Assembly: GCA_937868015.1 (NCBI GenBank)
Contig: CALMLW010000175.1
Location: forward strand, 1 to 47,055
Origin: an uncultured Synergistaceae bacterium
GTDB lineage: Bacteria > Synergistota > Synergistia > Synergistales > Aminiphilaceae
DNA: 47,055 nucleotides
Direction of reading: 5' to 3'
Both the position numbers and the translations under genes were made by a program. Shown piece after piece: positions 24,033-32,503 of the stretch. The notes under the pieces were generated by a model. It was not told where the DNA came from and searched no databases. It saw nothing but the letters and a program-made list of their open reading frames with translations. The first letter of the stretch is position 1. The number at the start of each line of letters is the position of its first letter.

Positions 24033-26393
24033 ATGAACGAACGCGTAACGAAGCTGCGTCAGGCCAGCGTGGAGGCCCGTCCCCGGATCTCCATCGAGCG
24101 GGCGGTGTTGGAGACCGAGTTTTACCAGGCCTACGAGGGGAAACATTCCGTTCCTGTGATGAGGGCCCTGAACTTCCTTCACCTCTGCGAGCATCAGACC
24201 ATCTATATCGGCGATGGGGAGCTCATCGTGGGAGAGCGGGGTCCCGAGCCCAAGGCCGTGTCCACCTTTCCCGAGCTCACTTGCCATTCCGTGGAGGACT
24301 TGGAGATCCTCAACTCTCGGAGCATGGCGAACTACGCCGTGGCGGCGGAGGACATCGTCACCTATCGGGAAAAGGTCATCCCCTACTGGCGGGGGCGTAG
24401 CATGCGGGACAAGGCCTTTGCCGAGATCCCCCAGGAGTGGAAGGACCTCTACGAGGCGGGGCTTTTCACGGAGTTCATGGAGCAGCGCGCCCCGGGGCAC
24501 ACCACGCTGGACGGCACCATCTACCAAAAGGGCATGCGGGACCTGAAAAAAGAGATCGCCGAGGCCCAGGGAAAGCTCGATTACCTAACCGATCCTGAGG
24601 CCGTGGCAAAAAACGAGCAGCTCAAGGCCATGGCCATCTCCTGCGACGCCATCATGCGGTTCGCCGAGCGCCACGCCGAGCTGGCCGAGGAGCGGGCCTC
24701 CCGCGAGAGGGACCCCCAGCGCCGGGCGGAGCTCGAGCGCATCGCAGAGGTATGCCGCCACGTCCCTGCCCACGCCCCCCGGAACTTCTGGGAGGCCCTC
24801 CAGACCTACTGGTTCGTCCATCTGGGCACCATCATGGAGCTCAACGGCTGGGACGCCATGAATCCGGGGCATTTGGATCAGCATCTGGAGCCCTTCTACC
24901 TGAAGGAGACGGCGGCGGGAACGCTGGACCGGGAGGGGGCCAAGGAGCTCCTGGAGTGCTTCTGGATCAAGTTCAACAACCACACCGCCCCCCCCAAGGT
25001 GGGCGTCACGGCCCTGGAAAGCGGCACGTACAACGATTTCACCAACATCAACATCGGCGGACTGCGCCGCGACGGCACCGACGGTTCCAGCGAGGTCTCC
25101 TATCTCCTGCTGGAAGTGCTGGACGAAATGCACCTCCTCCAGCCCCAGGCGAACCTCCAGCTCAGCGCCAAGACCCCCGATCGGCTCCTAAAGGCCGCTT
25201 GCCAAGTCATCCGCAAGGGCTACGGCTATCCTTCCGTCTTCAACGCCGATGCGGTGGTCATGGAGCAGGTGGGTATGGGCAAGGCCGTGGAAGACGCCCG
25301 GGAAGGGGGCACCAGCGGCTGCATCGAGACCGGGTGCTTCGGCAAGGAAGCCTATGTGCTCACGGGGTACCTCAACGTGCCCAAGATCCTTGAAGTGACC
25401 CTGAATGACGGCGTAGATCCCCTCACGGGCAAGCAGGTGAGCATCTCCACGGGGAACCCCCAAAACTTCGCCTCCTTCGACGAGCTCTACGCCGCCTTTG
25501 CCCAGCAGCTCCGGTACGTGGTGGAGACGAAAATCCGGGTGAACAACTATCTGGAACGGATGTTTGCCACCTATGCCCCCGCCACCTTCCTGTCGGTGGT
25601 CATCAACGACTGCATCGCCAAGGGCAAGGATTACTACGACGGGGGGCCCCGGTATAACACCACCTACATTCAGTGCTGCGGCATCGGCACCGTGACGGAC
25701 AGCCTTTCGGCGCTCAAGAAACACGTATATGAAGATAAAACTTTGAATCTCGGGGATCTTCTGGGGGCCTTGAAGGCCGATTTCAAAGATCGGGAGGATC
25801 TGCGCCTCTTCCTGGTCAATAAGACCCCCTGTTTCGGCAACGACGATGACTACGCCGATTCCCTCATGCAGCGGGTCTACGCCTCGCTGCTAGAGACTAT
25901 CGACGGCCGCACGAGCACCAAGGGAAAGACCTACCACTTGGATATGCTATCCACCACGTGCCACGTGTATTTCGGCAAGATGCTCGGGGCCACTCCCAAC
26001 GGCCGGAAGGCCCATCTGCCCGAATCCGACGGCACCTCCCCCTCCCACGGGGCGGATCGCCGGGGCCCCACGGCGGTGGTCAAGTCCCTGGGGAAAATGG
26101 ATCAGGTGCGCTCCGGCGGCACGCTGCTGAACCAGCGTTTTCTCCCCTCGGTGCTCGAGGGGGAAGAGGGGATTGCCAAGCTGGGGAGCCTCATCCGGGG
26201 ATATTTCAAGCTCAACGGCCATCACATCCAGTTCAACGTGGTGGATTCCGAGACCCTGCGCAAGGCCCAGGCAAACCCGGCGGAGCATCGAGATCTGTTG
26301 GTGCGCGTGGCGGGGTACAGCGACTACTTCGTCAACCTGGACATCTACCACCAGGAAGAGATCATCGCCCGCACCGCCCAGGAAGGGTTCTAG
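24033..26393 (+). CDS. hypD: trans-4-hydroxy-L-proline dehydratase (glycyl radical enzyme)
   Basis: Glycyl radical enzyme (786 aa) that removes water from trans-4-hydroxy-L-proline to give 1-pyrroline-5-carboxylate, which a reductase then turns into proline. It matches my memory of Clostridioides difficile HypD along its whole length, including FMEQRAPGHT, WIKFNNHTAPPKVG, the thiyl-radical loop GGTSGCIETGCFGKEAYVL (Cys430, Glu432), GGARYNT-like GGPRYNTTYIQ, HVYFGKMLGATPNGR and the radical loop VRVAGYSDYF (Gly761). The spacing of 331 residues between Cys and Gly equals that in HypD (434 to 765). ATG 24033 is chosen over 24024 because AGGAGG lies 9 nt before it. No proC is in the window. It is neither pyruvate formate-lyase nor glycerol dehydratase by its active-site loop. 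Confidence 0.92.
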   Translation: MNERVTKLRQASVEARPRISIERAVLETEFYQAYEGKHSVPVMRALNFLHLCEHQTIYIGDGELIVGERGPEPKAVSTFPELTCHSVEDLEILNSRSMANYAVAAEDIVTYREKVIPYWRGRSMRDKAFAEIPQEWKDLYEAGLFTEFMEQRAPGHTTLDGTIYQKGMRDLKKEIAEAQGKLDYLTDPEAVAKNEQLKAMAISCDAIMRFAERHAELAEERASRERDPQRRAELERIAEVCRHVPAHAPRNFWEALQTYWFVHLGTIMELNGWDAMNPGHLDQHLEPFYLKETAAGTLDREGAKELLECFWIKFNNHTAPPKVGVTALESGTYNDFTNINIGGLRRDGTDGSSEVSYLLLEVLDEMHLLQPQANLQLSAKTPDRLLKAACQVIRKGYGYPSVFNADAVVMEQVGMGKAVEDAREGGTSGCIETGCFGKEAYVLTGYLNVPKILEVTLNDGVDPLTGKQVSISTGNPQNFASFDELYAAFAQQLRYVVETKIRVNNYLERMFATYAPATFLSVVINDCIAKGKDYYDGGPRYNTTYIQCCGIGTVTDSLSALKKHVYEDKTLNLGDLLGALKADFKDREDLRLFLVNKTPCFGNDDDYADSLMQRVYASLLETIDGRTSTKGKTYHLDMLSTTCHVYFGKMLGATPNGRKAHLPESDGTSPSHGADRRGPTAVVKSLGKMDQVRSGGTLLNQRFLPSVLEGEEGIAKLGSLIRGYFKLNGHHIQFNVVDSETLRKAQANPAEHRDLLVRVAGYSDYFVNLDIYHQEEIIARTAQEGF

Positions 26394-26440
26394 ACCTCAA
26401 GATCGCAGATCTCCAGAGGCTTTGAGGCGACATCACCAAA

Positions 26441-26477
26441 GGGGAGCTCCCGAAAAGACCGGGAGCTCCCCTCCTTT
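26441..26477. terminator. terminator between hypD and citF
   Basis: Perfect 12-bp stem GGGGAGCTCCCG/CGGGAGCTCCCC (26441-26452 and 26460-26471), followed on the + strand by TCCTTT. It lies between convergent genes and can serve both, mainly hypD. Confidence 0.8.
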
Positions 26478-26512
26478 ATGTTTATGGTGGATTTTTTGGA
26501 AAAACAGCGCGA

Positions 26513-28063
26513 TTACTTCCGGGGCGTGAGCTGGCGCACCACGTCGAGCACCGTGCCGTCCCGCCACTCGATGACCCCCACGATGCGCTCCTCCGTGACC
26601 ACGGGGTCCATGGGCCCCGTGAGTTTTTTCGCCCGATCCACCAGCTCCTCCATGGGGACCAGGGGCACGGTCTTCGCCTCCCGGCAGGCCTCCACCAGGT
26701 CGGTGCGCCGGGGATTGAGGGTGACGCCGAACTCCGTCACCAGGGCGTCCACCACCTCTCCCGGGGTGGTGACGGAGTAGACCGCGTCCACCACGCAGGG
26801 GATGCGCCCCCGGAGCAGGGGTTGGGCAATGATGGTGAGCCCCGCCCCCGCCGCCGTGTCCTGGTGCCCTCCCGTTCCGTGGAGCAGGGCGCCGTCGGCT
26901 TCGGTGTTCACGTTGGCGTTGAAGTCCCGGTCTAGCTCCGTGGCCCCCAAAATCACCACATCCAGGGCGTTCACCGCAGCCCCCGAGTTCCAGGGATTGG
27001 CGTACCAGTCCGCCGAGATTTCGATGTGGTCCGGATTTTCGGCTATGGACTTCACGGCCTCCAGATCGAAGGATTGGACGTCCAGGAGACGTTCCACGTA
27101 CCCTTCCCGCAGCAGATCCACGAAGTACCCCGTGATGCCTCCGAGGCCGAAGCTTCCCTTGACGTTCCGCCGTTTCATGGCGTCCTTCAGAAAAGCCGTG
27201 ACGGCGAGGGGGATGCCCCCCGCCCCGGTCTGAAAGGAAATGCCGTTTTTGAAACAGGGGCTCGCCTCGATGAGCTGGGAGGCGTAGCGGGAGATGAGAA
27301 GGCGTAGCGGGTCCCGGGTGATCTGGGTGCTTCCGGAGACGATGCCCGCCGGGTCCCCGATGCTTTCCACCGCCACGACGAAGTCCACGTAGTGCTGAGG
27401 GATGGAGATGCGGCTGATGGGATAGGGCTGGAGGTTGTCCGTCACCGCCACCACGCAGTCGGCGTACATGGCGTCGGTGTGGGCGTACCCCAGGGAGCCG
27501 CAGGCCGAGCGCGATCCCACGCCGGAGATATTGCCGTACCGGTCCGCCGTGGGGGCCCCCACGAAGGCCACGTCGATGTGCACGTCGCCGCTGGTCACCG
27601 CCCGGGGTCGTCCCCCATGGCTCCGGAGCACCACGGGGTCTTCCATGCCTCCTTCGGAGACGAGCTGGCCGATGGGGCCGTTCACCGACCCCATGATGCG
27701 GCGGATGACGCCGCTTTTGATGTGGGGAATGAGCTTTTTGTGCACGCCGAAGAGGGCGGTGGGAAAGAGTACCAGATCCCGGAGCCCCATTTCGGCGCAG
27801 GCGTCCACCACGGCGTTGATGACGTGGTCTCCGTTGCGGAGGTGGTGGTGAAAGGAAATGGTCATGCCGCTTTGGAGCCCCGAGGCGGCGATGGCGGCCT
27901 TGAGGTCGGGGAGAACCTTGTCTTTTCCCCCGTAGACGGCCCGGAGGCGTCCCCCGTCCCGGTGGCCTTCGGGCACCCGGGCGGCGGCCCCCTGGAAGGG
28001 CTTCACCGGGCCGTATCCCGGGATGGCATCGGGAAGATGGCGTCCCACGGCGTTGATGGACAT
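26513..28063 (-). CDS. citF: citrate lyase alpha subunit (citrate CoA-transferase)
   Basis: Alpha subunit (516 aa) of citrate lyase. It moves citrate onto the thioester carrier of CitD, releasing acetate, before CitE cleaves citryl-CitD to oxaloacetate. CoA-transferase family I features include MTISFHHHLRNGDHVINAV, SHGGRPRAVTSGDVHIDVAF, GNISGVGSRSACGSLGYA, GISFQTGAGGIPLAV, LGGITGYFVDL and NVNTEADGALLHGTGGHQD. ATG 28063 is chosen; an in-frame GTG at 28069 overlaps the citE stop. It is the last gene of the minus-strand block (citD-citE-citF). The maturation genes citC, citX and citG are not in the window. Confidence 0.95.
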   Translation of the reverse strand: MSINAVGRHLPDAIPGYGPVKPFQGAAARVPEGHRDGGRLRAVYGGKDKVLPDLKAAIAASGLQSGMTISFHHHLRNGDHVINAVVDACAEMGLRDLVLFPTALFGVHKKLIPHIKSGVIRRIMGSVNGPIGQLVSEGGMEDPVVLRSHGGRPRAVTSGDVHIDVAFVGAPTADRYGNISGVGSRSACGSLGYAHTDAMYADCVVAVTDNLQPYPISRISIPQHYVDFVVAVESIGDPAGIVSGSTQITRDPLRLLISRYASQLIEASPCFKNGISFQTGAGGIPLAVTAFLKDAMKRRNVKGSFGLGGITGYFVDLLREGYVERLLDVQSFDLEAVKSIAENPDHIEISADWYANPWNSGAAVNALDVVILGATELDRDFNANVNTEADGALLHGTGGHQDTAAGAGLTIIAQPLLRGRIPCVVDAVYSVTTPGEVVDALVTEFGVTLNPRRTDLVEACREAKTVPLVPMEELVDRAKKLTGPMDPVVTEERIVGVIEWRDGTVLDVVRQLTPRK

Positions 28064-28065
28064 GA

Positions 28066-28941
28066 TCACATCACCTCCCCGGAAAGTCCCGCCCGCGATA
28101 GGGTGAACTCCGCCCGGCGTACCACGGGCTTGTCCACCATGCGGCCGTCCACCTGGACGGCCCCAAGACCCCGGGCGGCGGCGTCCCGGGCGGCGGCCAC
28201 GATGCGCTTGGCCTTCTCCACCTCGGCCTCGGTGGGAGTGAAGATGTCATGGACGATGGGAATCTGGTTGGGGTGGATGACGCTTTTGCCGTCGAAGCCC
28301 AGCTGCTTGATGAAGGCCACCTCCCGGCGGAGTCCTTCGTCGTCGGCGACCCGGGGGTAGACCGTGTCCAGGGCGTCCACTCCGGCGGCTCGGGCGGCCA
28401 CCACCAGCAGGCTCCGGATGGTGGCGAGCTCCGTGCCGTCGGCGGAGCGGTTGGTGCGCAGATCCGCCGTGAGGTCTTCTCCCCCGGGGATGAGGGCCGC
28501 GACCCGGGGGGAGGCGGTGGCGATGTCATAGGCCCGCCAGATGCCCAGGGCCGTTTCCAGGAGACAGAAGATGGCGGTGCGTCCCTCGGCGATCCCCGCC
28601 TGGGATTCCACCTCGCCCAGGTACTCGTCCAGCAATCGGATGTCCCGGGGGTTTTCCACCTTGGGAACTCGGAGGCCCGTGGCTCCGGCGGGCACCACGG
28701 CGGCCACGTCTTCCCTCCAAAGCTCCGTGTCCATGCCGTTGATGCGCACGGTGACCTCGCACCCCCCGAACTCTCCCCGGCAAAGCACGTCCCGGACGAG
28801 GATCCGAGCGGCGTCCTTTTCCGAGGGGGCCACAGCGTCTTCGAGATCGAGGATGAGGCCGTCGGGGCGGAAGAGGTGTCCCCGGAGGAGCATGTTGGGG
28901 TTGTTGCCGGGGAGGTAGAGCATGGTGCGGCGGAGGCTCAT
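28066..28941 (-). CDS. citE: citrate lyase beta subunit (citryl-ACP lyase)
   Basis: HpcH/HpaI-type TIM-barrel lyase (291 aa) that cleaves citryl-carrier to oxaloacetate and acetyl-carrier. Motifs: RTMLYLPGNNPNML at the N-terminus, LILDLEDAVAPSEKDAAR with the Mg-binding acidic residues, VTVRINGMDT, GLRVPKVENP, IFCLLETALGIW, IPGGEDLTADL and FDGKSVIHPNQIPIVH. Size is normal. The ATG overlaps the citD stop by 4 nt, and its own stop is followed by citF within 2 nt, so the three subunits are coupled. It is more similar to true CitE than to malyl-CoA lyases because it sits between citD and citF. Confidence 0.95.
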   Translation of the reverse strand: MSLRRTMLYLPGNNPNMLLRGHLFRPDGLILDLEDAVAPSEKDAARILVRDVLCRGEFGGCEVTVRINGMDTELWREDVAAVVPAGATGLRVPKVENPRDIRLLDEYLGEVESQAGIAEGRTAIFCLLETALGIWRAYDIATASPRVAALIPGGEDLTADLRTNRSADGTELATIRSLLVVAARAAGVDALDTVYPRVADDEGLRREVAFIKQLGFDGKSVIHPNQIPIVHDIFTPTEAEVEKAKRIVAAARDAAARGLGAVQVDGRMVDKPVVRRAEFTLSRAGLSGEVM

Positions 28942-29210
28942 GCGACATCACCCCCCTTGAGGCGCTCCAAGGCCGCCTCGGTGCGGGCCTGGAGGACCAG
29001 ATCCAGGGCGCCGTTGTCCTGCACGGAGAGGGTGACGTCGGTGATGCCCATCTTCGAAACCACAGATAAGACGGCGGCGCGCATGGCGCTGCCGAACCGG
29101 GCGGCGCTGGCCCCGGCGATCTGTACCGTGACGCCGCTTCCCGGGTCGGCCTCACTGGCCGTGACGATGCAGTCCATGGACTCCACCGTGCCGGCAGATG
29201 CGGTTTTCAT
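28938..29210 (-). CDS. citD: citrate lyase gamma subunit (acyl carrier protein)
   Basis: Carrier subunit (90 aa) that bears the phosphoribosyl-dephospho-CoA arm. The attachment motif, GTLESSD in Klebsiella, is GTVESMDCIVTA here, keeping the modified serine (Ser11) but replacing the next one by Met. The C-terminal half has VTLSVQDNGALDLVLQARTE, typical of CitD. The ATG at 29210 is preceded by AGGAGG with 6 nt spacing; an upstream in-frame start at 29228 would lie before that site. It is the first gene of the lyase set, separated from the dehydrogenase gene by a hairpin. Confidence 0.92.
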   Translation of the reverse strand: MKTASAGTVESMDCIVTASEADPGSGVTVQIAGASAARFGSAMRAAVLSVVSKMGITDVTLSVQDNGALDLVLQARTEAALERLKGGDVA

Positions 29211-29245
29211 GGCAAACCTCCTTTTCAAGAGAGAGCACGAAATAG

Positions 29246-29286
29246 AGGGGAAAAGGGGCGCAAAGGGAAGAGATCCCCTTGCGCCC
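29246..29286 (-). terminator. hairpin between dehydrogenase gene and citD
   Basis: GGGCGCAAAGGG (29256-29267) pairs with CCCCTTGCGCCC (29275-29286) with one bulged base; the minus strand continues TTTTCCCC. The T run is short, so it probably reduces rather than stops transcription into citDEF, tuning the ratio of upstream to downstream products. Confidence 0.55.
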
Positions 29287-29316
29287 GAAGAAGTTCCCGA
29301 AGTCCCGGGACGCGAG

Positions 29317-30573
29317 CTAATCCTCGAAGCCCACGGGCTTCGTCCAGTCGCACATCTCCTTGGCCTTGGCCTTGGCGGCCTCGAGGCGGGCTCCGGTGAG
29401 GGAGGGGTTGATCTTCTGGGCGATGGCGGTGGCCATGTCGATGGTGGAAGCGGCCTTCTTCTCCCAGTCGGGGTCGTTGCGGAAGTCGCGCCACACGTCG
29501 TAGGTGAGGACCTTGCCCTCCACGAGCACTTCGCCGACGGCCTTTTCGATCTTGGCTGCCGCCTCGTTCAGGTCGAGGTACTCCAGCATCATCTTGGCGG
29601 TGAGAAGAATGGCCGAGGGGTTCACCTTGTACTGGTGGGCGTGCTTGGGCACGGAGCCGCTGCAGGGTTCGAAGATGGCGGCCTTTTCTCCGATGTTCCC
29701 GCTGGGGGCAAAGCCCAGGCCGCCCACGAGCTGGCTCGCCTCGTCGGAGAGGATGTCTCCGAAGACGTTGCTAGCCACGATGACCTCGTAGTCCTGGGGG
29801 TTTTTGATGAGCCACATGGCGGTGGCGTCGGCGTTCTCCTCGATGCCCTTGATGCCGTAGGGTTCATATTCCTTGGCGATCTCGGTGAAGATCTTCTTCA
29901 TGAGACCGTCGGTTTCCCGGATGACGTTGGCCTTGTTGCAGTTGTGCACGGTCTTGCGCCCCGTGGCCTTGGCGTACTCGAAGGCCGCCCGGATGATGCG
30001 CTCACACCCCTCCCGGGAGAAGACCCGCCAGGACACGGCCACTTCGGAGCACTTCTTGAAACGTTCCATGCCTTTATGGACGTCGAAGAGCTCCTTGGGG
30101 AGGGGGTTGAACTCCACGGCGGCGTAGAGATCTTCGGTGTTCTCCCGGAACATGACGATGTCGATCTCGGGATCGCCCTTGAGCGGCGTGCCCACCCCAG
30201 GGAGGCTCTTGGCGGGGCGCAGGTTGATGTAGAGGTCGAAGATCTGCCGCATCTGGAGGATGGCGGACTTGAAGCCCTTCACGCCGGACTTGGAGGTCAC
30301 GGCGGCCATGAGGGTGGCGTCGGAATTGGTGATCTTCTCGATGGTCTCGGGGGGCACGGTGTTGCAGCGGGGATCGCCCTCGCCGTACTTTTTCACGGAC
30401 TTCTCCCACATGGCCCACCCCAGATCGGCCCGGACGAAGTCGATGGGGAGCTCCATGGCGTCCAGCACCAGCATGGCGGCTTCCATCATGTCGAAGCCCG
30501 AATCGTCCCCCGCCATGTAGCAGACCTGATAACGGTCTTTCTTTTCGCGCACCTTCATCACGTTGCGGGTCAT
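29317..30573 (-). CDS. isocitrate/isopropylmalate dehydrogenase family enzyme, probably isocitrate dehydrogenase
   Basis: Beta-decarboxylating dehydrogenase (418 aa, the length of NADP-type Icd). Position between LeuC/LeuD-type hydro-lyases and citrate lyase favours isocitrate as substrate. Landmarks: IFDLYINLRPAKSLPG, IDIVMFRENTEDLYAAVEF, NCNKANVIRETDGL, metal-site ASNVFGDILSDEASQLVGG and LGFAPSGNIGEKAAIFEP. Two oddities: where E. coli Icd has SLNVALRQ (Ser113/Asn115) this protein has KSAILQMRQ, so Asn is Ile; and the cofactor loop THGTAPKYAG is CSGSVPKHAH, losing the adenine-binding His. Substrate or cofactor use may differ, and homoisocitrate is an alternative. ATG 30573 lies 8 nt after AGGGAGG; an in-frame TTG at 30579 is less likely. 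Confidence 0.8.
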   Translation of the reverse strand: MTRNVMKVREKKDRYQVCYMAGDDSGFDMMEAAMLVLDAMELPIDFVRADLGWAMWEKSVKKYGEGDPRCNTVPPETIEKITNSDATLMAAVTSKSGVKGFKSAILQMRQIFDLYINLRPAKSLPGVGTPLKGDPEIDIVMFRENTEDLYAAVEFNPLPKELFDVHKGMERFKKCSEVAVSWRVFSREGCERIIRAAFEYAKATGRKTVHNCNKANVIRETDGLMKKIFTEIAKEYEPYGIKGIEENADATAMWLIKNPQDYEVIVASNVFGDILSDEASQLVGGLGFAPSGNIGEKAAIFEPCSGSVPKHAHQYKVNPSAILLTAKMMLEYLDLNEAAAKIEKAVGEVLVEGKVLTYDVWRDFRNDPDWEKKAASTIDMATAIAQKINPSLTGARLEAAKAKAKEMCDWTKPVGFED

Positions 30574-30613
30574 GAACAAAACCTCCCTGGATCGGTTATG
30601 GATTCTAAAGTTA

Positions 30614-30649
30614 GGGGCCCGGGCCGAAACCGAAGGAGCCCGGAGCCCC
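30614..30649 (-). other. intercistronic hairpin
   Basis: GGGGC-CCGGGC (30614-30624) pairs with GCCCGG-a-GCCCC (30638-30649), 11 bp with a single bulge. It lies in the 106-nt gap between the small hydro-lyase subunit and the dehydrogenase gene. There is no T run, so an mRNA processing or stability role is more likely than termination. Confidence 0.5.
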
Positions 30650-30679
30650 GGAGGATAGGGCGGCGCGTTTCTCGGGGAC

Positions 30680-31174
30680 CTACTTTAGCCCCAAGGATTT
30701 CTTCACGTGGGGAATGAGTCCCCCGTCTTCGATGAGGCCCCGGACGAAATCGGGGTAGGGAGGAAAGGCGAACTCCCCCTTTTTGGTGACGATCTTGCCC
30801 CGGTCGAAGTCCACCGTCACGTCTTCCCCCGCCTCGATGGCGTCCACGGCCTCGGGGGAGACGATGATGGGAAGCCCCTCGTTGAGGCAGTTCCGGTAGT
30901 AGATTCGGGCAAAGCCCTTGGCGATGATGGCCCCCAGGCCCCGCTCCTTCAGGCACGACACGGCCTGCTCCCGGGAGGAGCCGCATCCCCAGTTCTTGCC
31001 CCCCACGATGATGTCTCCGGGGGCGGCATTTTTTGTGAATTCGGGGTCAAGATCTTCCAGGGCCACCTTGGCCATCTCCGACCGTTCCTTGATGGTGTAG
31101 GTGTACTTTCCGGGGAAGATGACGTCGGTGTTCACGTCGTCGCCGTACTTCCACACCTTGCCCGTGATCTTCAT
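30680..31174 (-). CDS. aconitase/isopropylmalate dehydratase family small subunit (LeuD type), pair 1
   Basis: Swivelling small subunit (164 aa) of a two-subunit hydro-lyase. The archaeal/thermophilic LeuD pattern is clear: WKYGDDVNTDVIFPGKYTYT, then NWGCGSSREQAVSCLKERGL (substrate-binding loop with GSSRE) and [20 protein letters not shown]. The start ATG at 31174 lies 2 nt after the stop of the large-subunit gene, with GGGAGGTG upstream. With its partner it would interconvert citrate/isocitrate, homocitrate/homoisocitrate or 2- and 3-isopropylmalate type acids. No leuA or leuB neighbours exist, and citrate lyase follows, so an aconitase-like job is the working guess. Confidence 0.85.
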   Translation of the reverse strand: MKITGKVWKYGDDVNTDVIFPGKYTYTIKERSEMAKVALEDLDPEFTKNAAPGDIIVGGKNWGCGSSREQAVSCLKERGLGAIIAKGFARIYYRNCLNEGLPIIVSPEAVDAIEAGEDVTVDFDRGKIVTKKGEFAFPPYPDFVRGLIEDGGLIPHVKKSLGLK

Positions 31175-31176
31175 GG

Positions 31177-32433
31177 CTACCGCACCTCCCGAGGATCGGC
31201 GAAGACGCCCGCGATGGCGGAAGCCGCCACCGTGACGGGGCTCGCCAGATAGATGAAGCTGTCTTTATTTCCCATGCGCCCCTTGAAGTTGCGGTTCGCC
31301 GTGCTGATGCAGACCTCGCCGGGGGCCAGGATGCCTTCGTGGTTTCCCATGCAGGGGCCGCAGCCCGGGTTGCAGAGCACGCATCCTGCGTCCAGGAAGG
31401 TGTCCAGGAGCCCCTCCTTCATGGCCTGGCGGTAGACGCTCCAGGAGGCGGGAATCACGATGGTACGCACCGCCACTTTATGTCCCTTGAGCACCGCCGC
31501 CGCTTCTCGAAGGTCTTCGATGCGGGCGTTGGTGCAGCTCCCCAGGAACGCCTGGTGGATGGGTTGGCCCTTCACCTCGTCGATGGGGGCGTAGTTGTCC
31601 ACCGCATGGGGCTTGGCCACGCAGGGCACCAGGTCTCCCAGGTCGTAGGAGAGCTCCTGGGCGTAGACCGCATCGTCGTCGGCCCAGAGGGCCTCCCACT
31701 CGTCGCTTTTGGCCTTGTCCTTGATGAACTCCAGCACCTTGGCATCCGGAGGGCACACGGCGTTTTTCGCGCCCATCTCGATGCCCATGTTGCACAGGGT
31801 CATGCGCTCGGCGAGGCTCATGGCCTCGATGGCGGGGCCGTGGAACTCCACGGACATGTAGTCCGCGCCGTCGGCTTTGATGTCGCCGATGATCTTCAGG
31901 ATGAGGTCCTTGGCGGAGACGCCCTTTTTGAACTGCCCCGTGACGGTGATCTTGAGGCTCTCGGGGACCTTGAACCAGATTTTGCCCGTGGCCCAGGCGG
32001 CGGCCATCTCGCTGCGGCCGATGCCCGTGGAGAAGGCCCCCAGGGCGCCGTACATGCAGGTGTGGCTATCGCTGCCGATCATGATGATCCCCGGCAGGGC
32101 GAAGCCCTCCTGGCACATGATCTGGTGGCAGACCCCCCCCTGGCTGGACACGTCGTAGAAGTGGGTCATGCCCTGTTCTTTGGCGAACTCCCGGGCTTCT
32201 TTGTGGTTCACCGCGTGCTCGTCCGACGGGGCGGGGATGGCGTGGTCCATGATGAAGACCAGGCGCTCGGGTTTCCAGACGTTTTTCACGCCGATTTTCT
32301 TAAAAGTCTTGGCGATGGGGGCGGCGTTGTCGTGGCTCATGCAGAAGTGAGGCTCCAACGTGACCACGTCGTTGGCGCGCACCTCGTATCCCGCCGCCTT
32401 TCCCAGAGCCTTCTCGGCAAAGGTCTTGCCCAT
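31177..32433 (-). CDS. aconitase/isopropylmalate dehydratase family large subunit (LeuC type), pair 1
   Basis: 4Fe-4S hydro-lyase large subunit (418 aa). Cluster cysteines are in FLGSCTNARIEDL and NPGCGPCMGNHEGI; other landmarks are HFCMSHDNAAPI, VFIMDHAIPAPSDEH, GSDSHTCMYGALGAFSTGIG and EVCISTANRNFKGRMG. It belongs to the LeuC/homoaconitase-like branch, not to full-length aconitase A/B. The ATG at 32433 follows AGGAGGGAACGACGCC. It pairs with the small subunit at 30680. The substrate is probably citrate/isocitrate by context, but 2,3-dimethylmalate, homocitrate or isopropylmalate cannot be excluded. Confidence 0.87.
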   Translation of the reverse strand: MGKTFAEKALGKAAGYEVRANDVVTLEPHFCMSHDNAAPIAKTFKKIGVKNVWKPERLVFIMDHAIPAPSDEHAVNHKEAREFAKEQGMTHFYDVSSQGGVCHQIMCQEGFALPGIIMIGSDSHTCMYGALGAFSTGIGRSEMAAAWATGKIWFKVPESLKITVTGQFKKGVSAKDLILKIIGDIKADGADYMSVEFHGPAIEAMSLAERMTLCNMGIEMGAKNAVCPPDAKVLEFIKDKAKSDEWEALWADDDAVYAQELSYDLGDLVPCVAKPHAVDNYAPIDEVKGQPIHQAFLGSCTNARIEDLREAAAVLKGHKVAVRTIVIPASWSVYRQAMKEGLLDTFLDAGCVLCNPGCGPCMGNHEGILAPGEVCISTANRNFKGRMGNKDSFIYLASPVTVAASAIAGVFADPREVR

Positions 32434-32503
32434 GGCGTCGTTCCCTCCTTAGTGAAAAGCTCGCACCGCTTCGGTGTCTCGTGCTCGGGTAAGATCTGGA
32501 AGC

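Noticed and set aside
24033-26393. Pyruvate formate-lyase or glycerol dehydratase identity for the glycyl radical enzyme
   Set aside because: A single active-site cysteine in GGTSGCIETG, and matching length and Cys-Gly spacing, fit hydroxyproline dehydratase; PFL has two adjacent cysteines.
26513-29210. Malonate decarboxylase or citramalate lyase instead of citrate lyase
   Set aside because: CitD, CitE and CitF all match citrate lyase subunits in order and motif; citramalate lyase cannot be fully excluded but is less supported by the aconitase/Icd-like neighbours.
28249-30717. 822-codon plus-strand open frame
   Set aside because: Antisense to citE, citD and the dehydrogenase; Gly/Val/His-rich shadow without domains.
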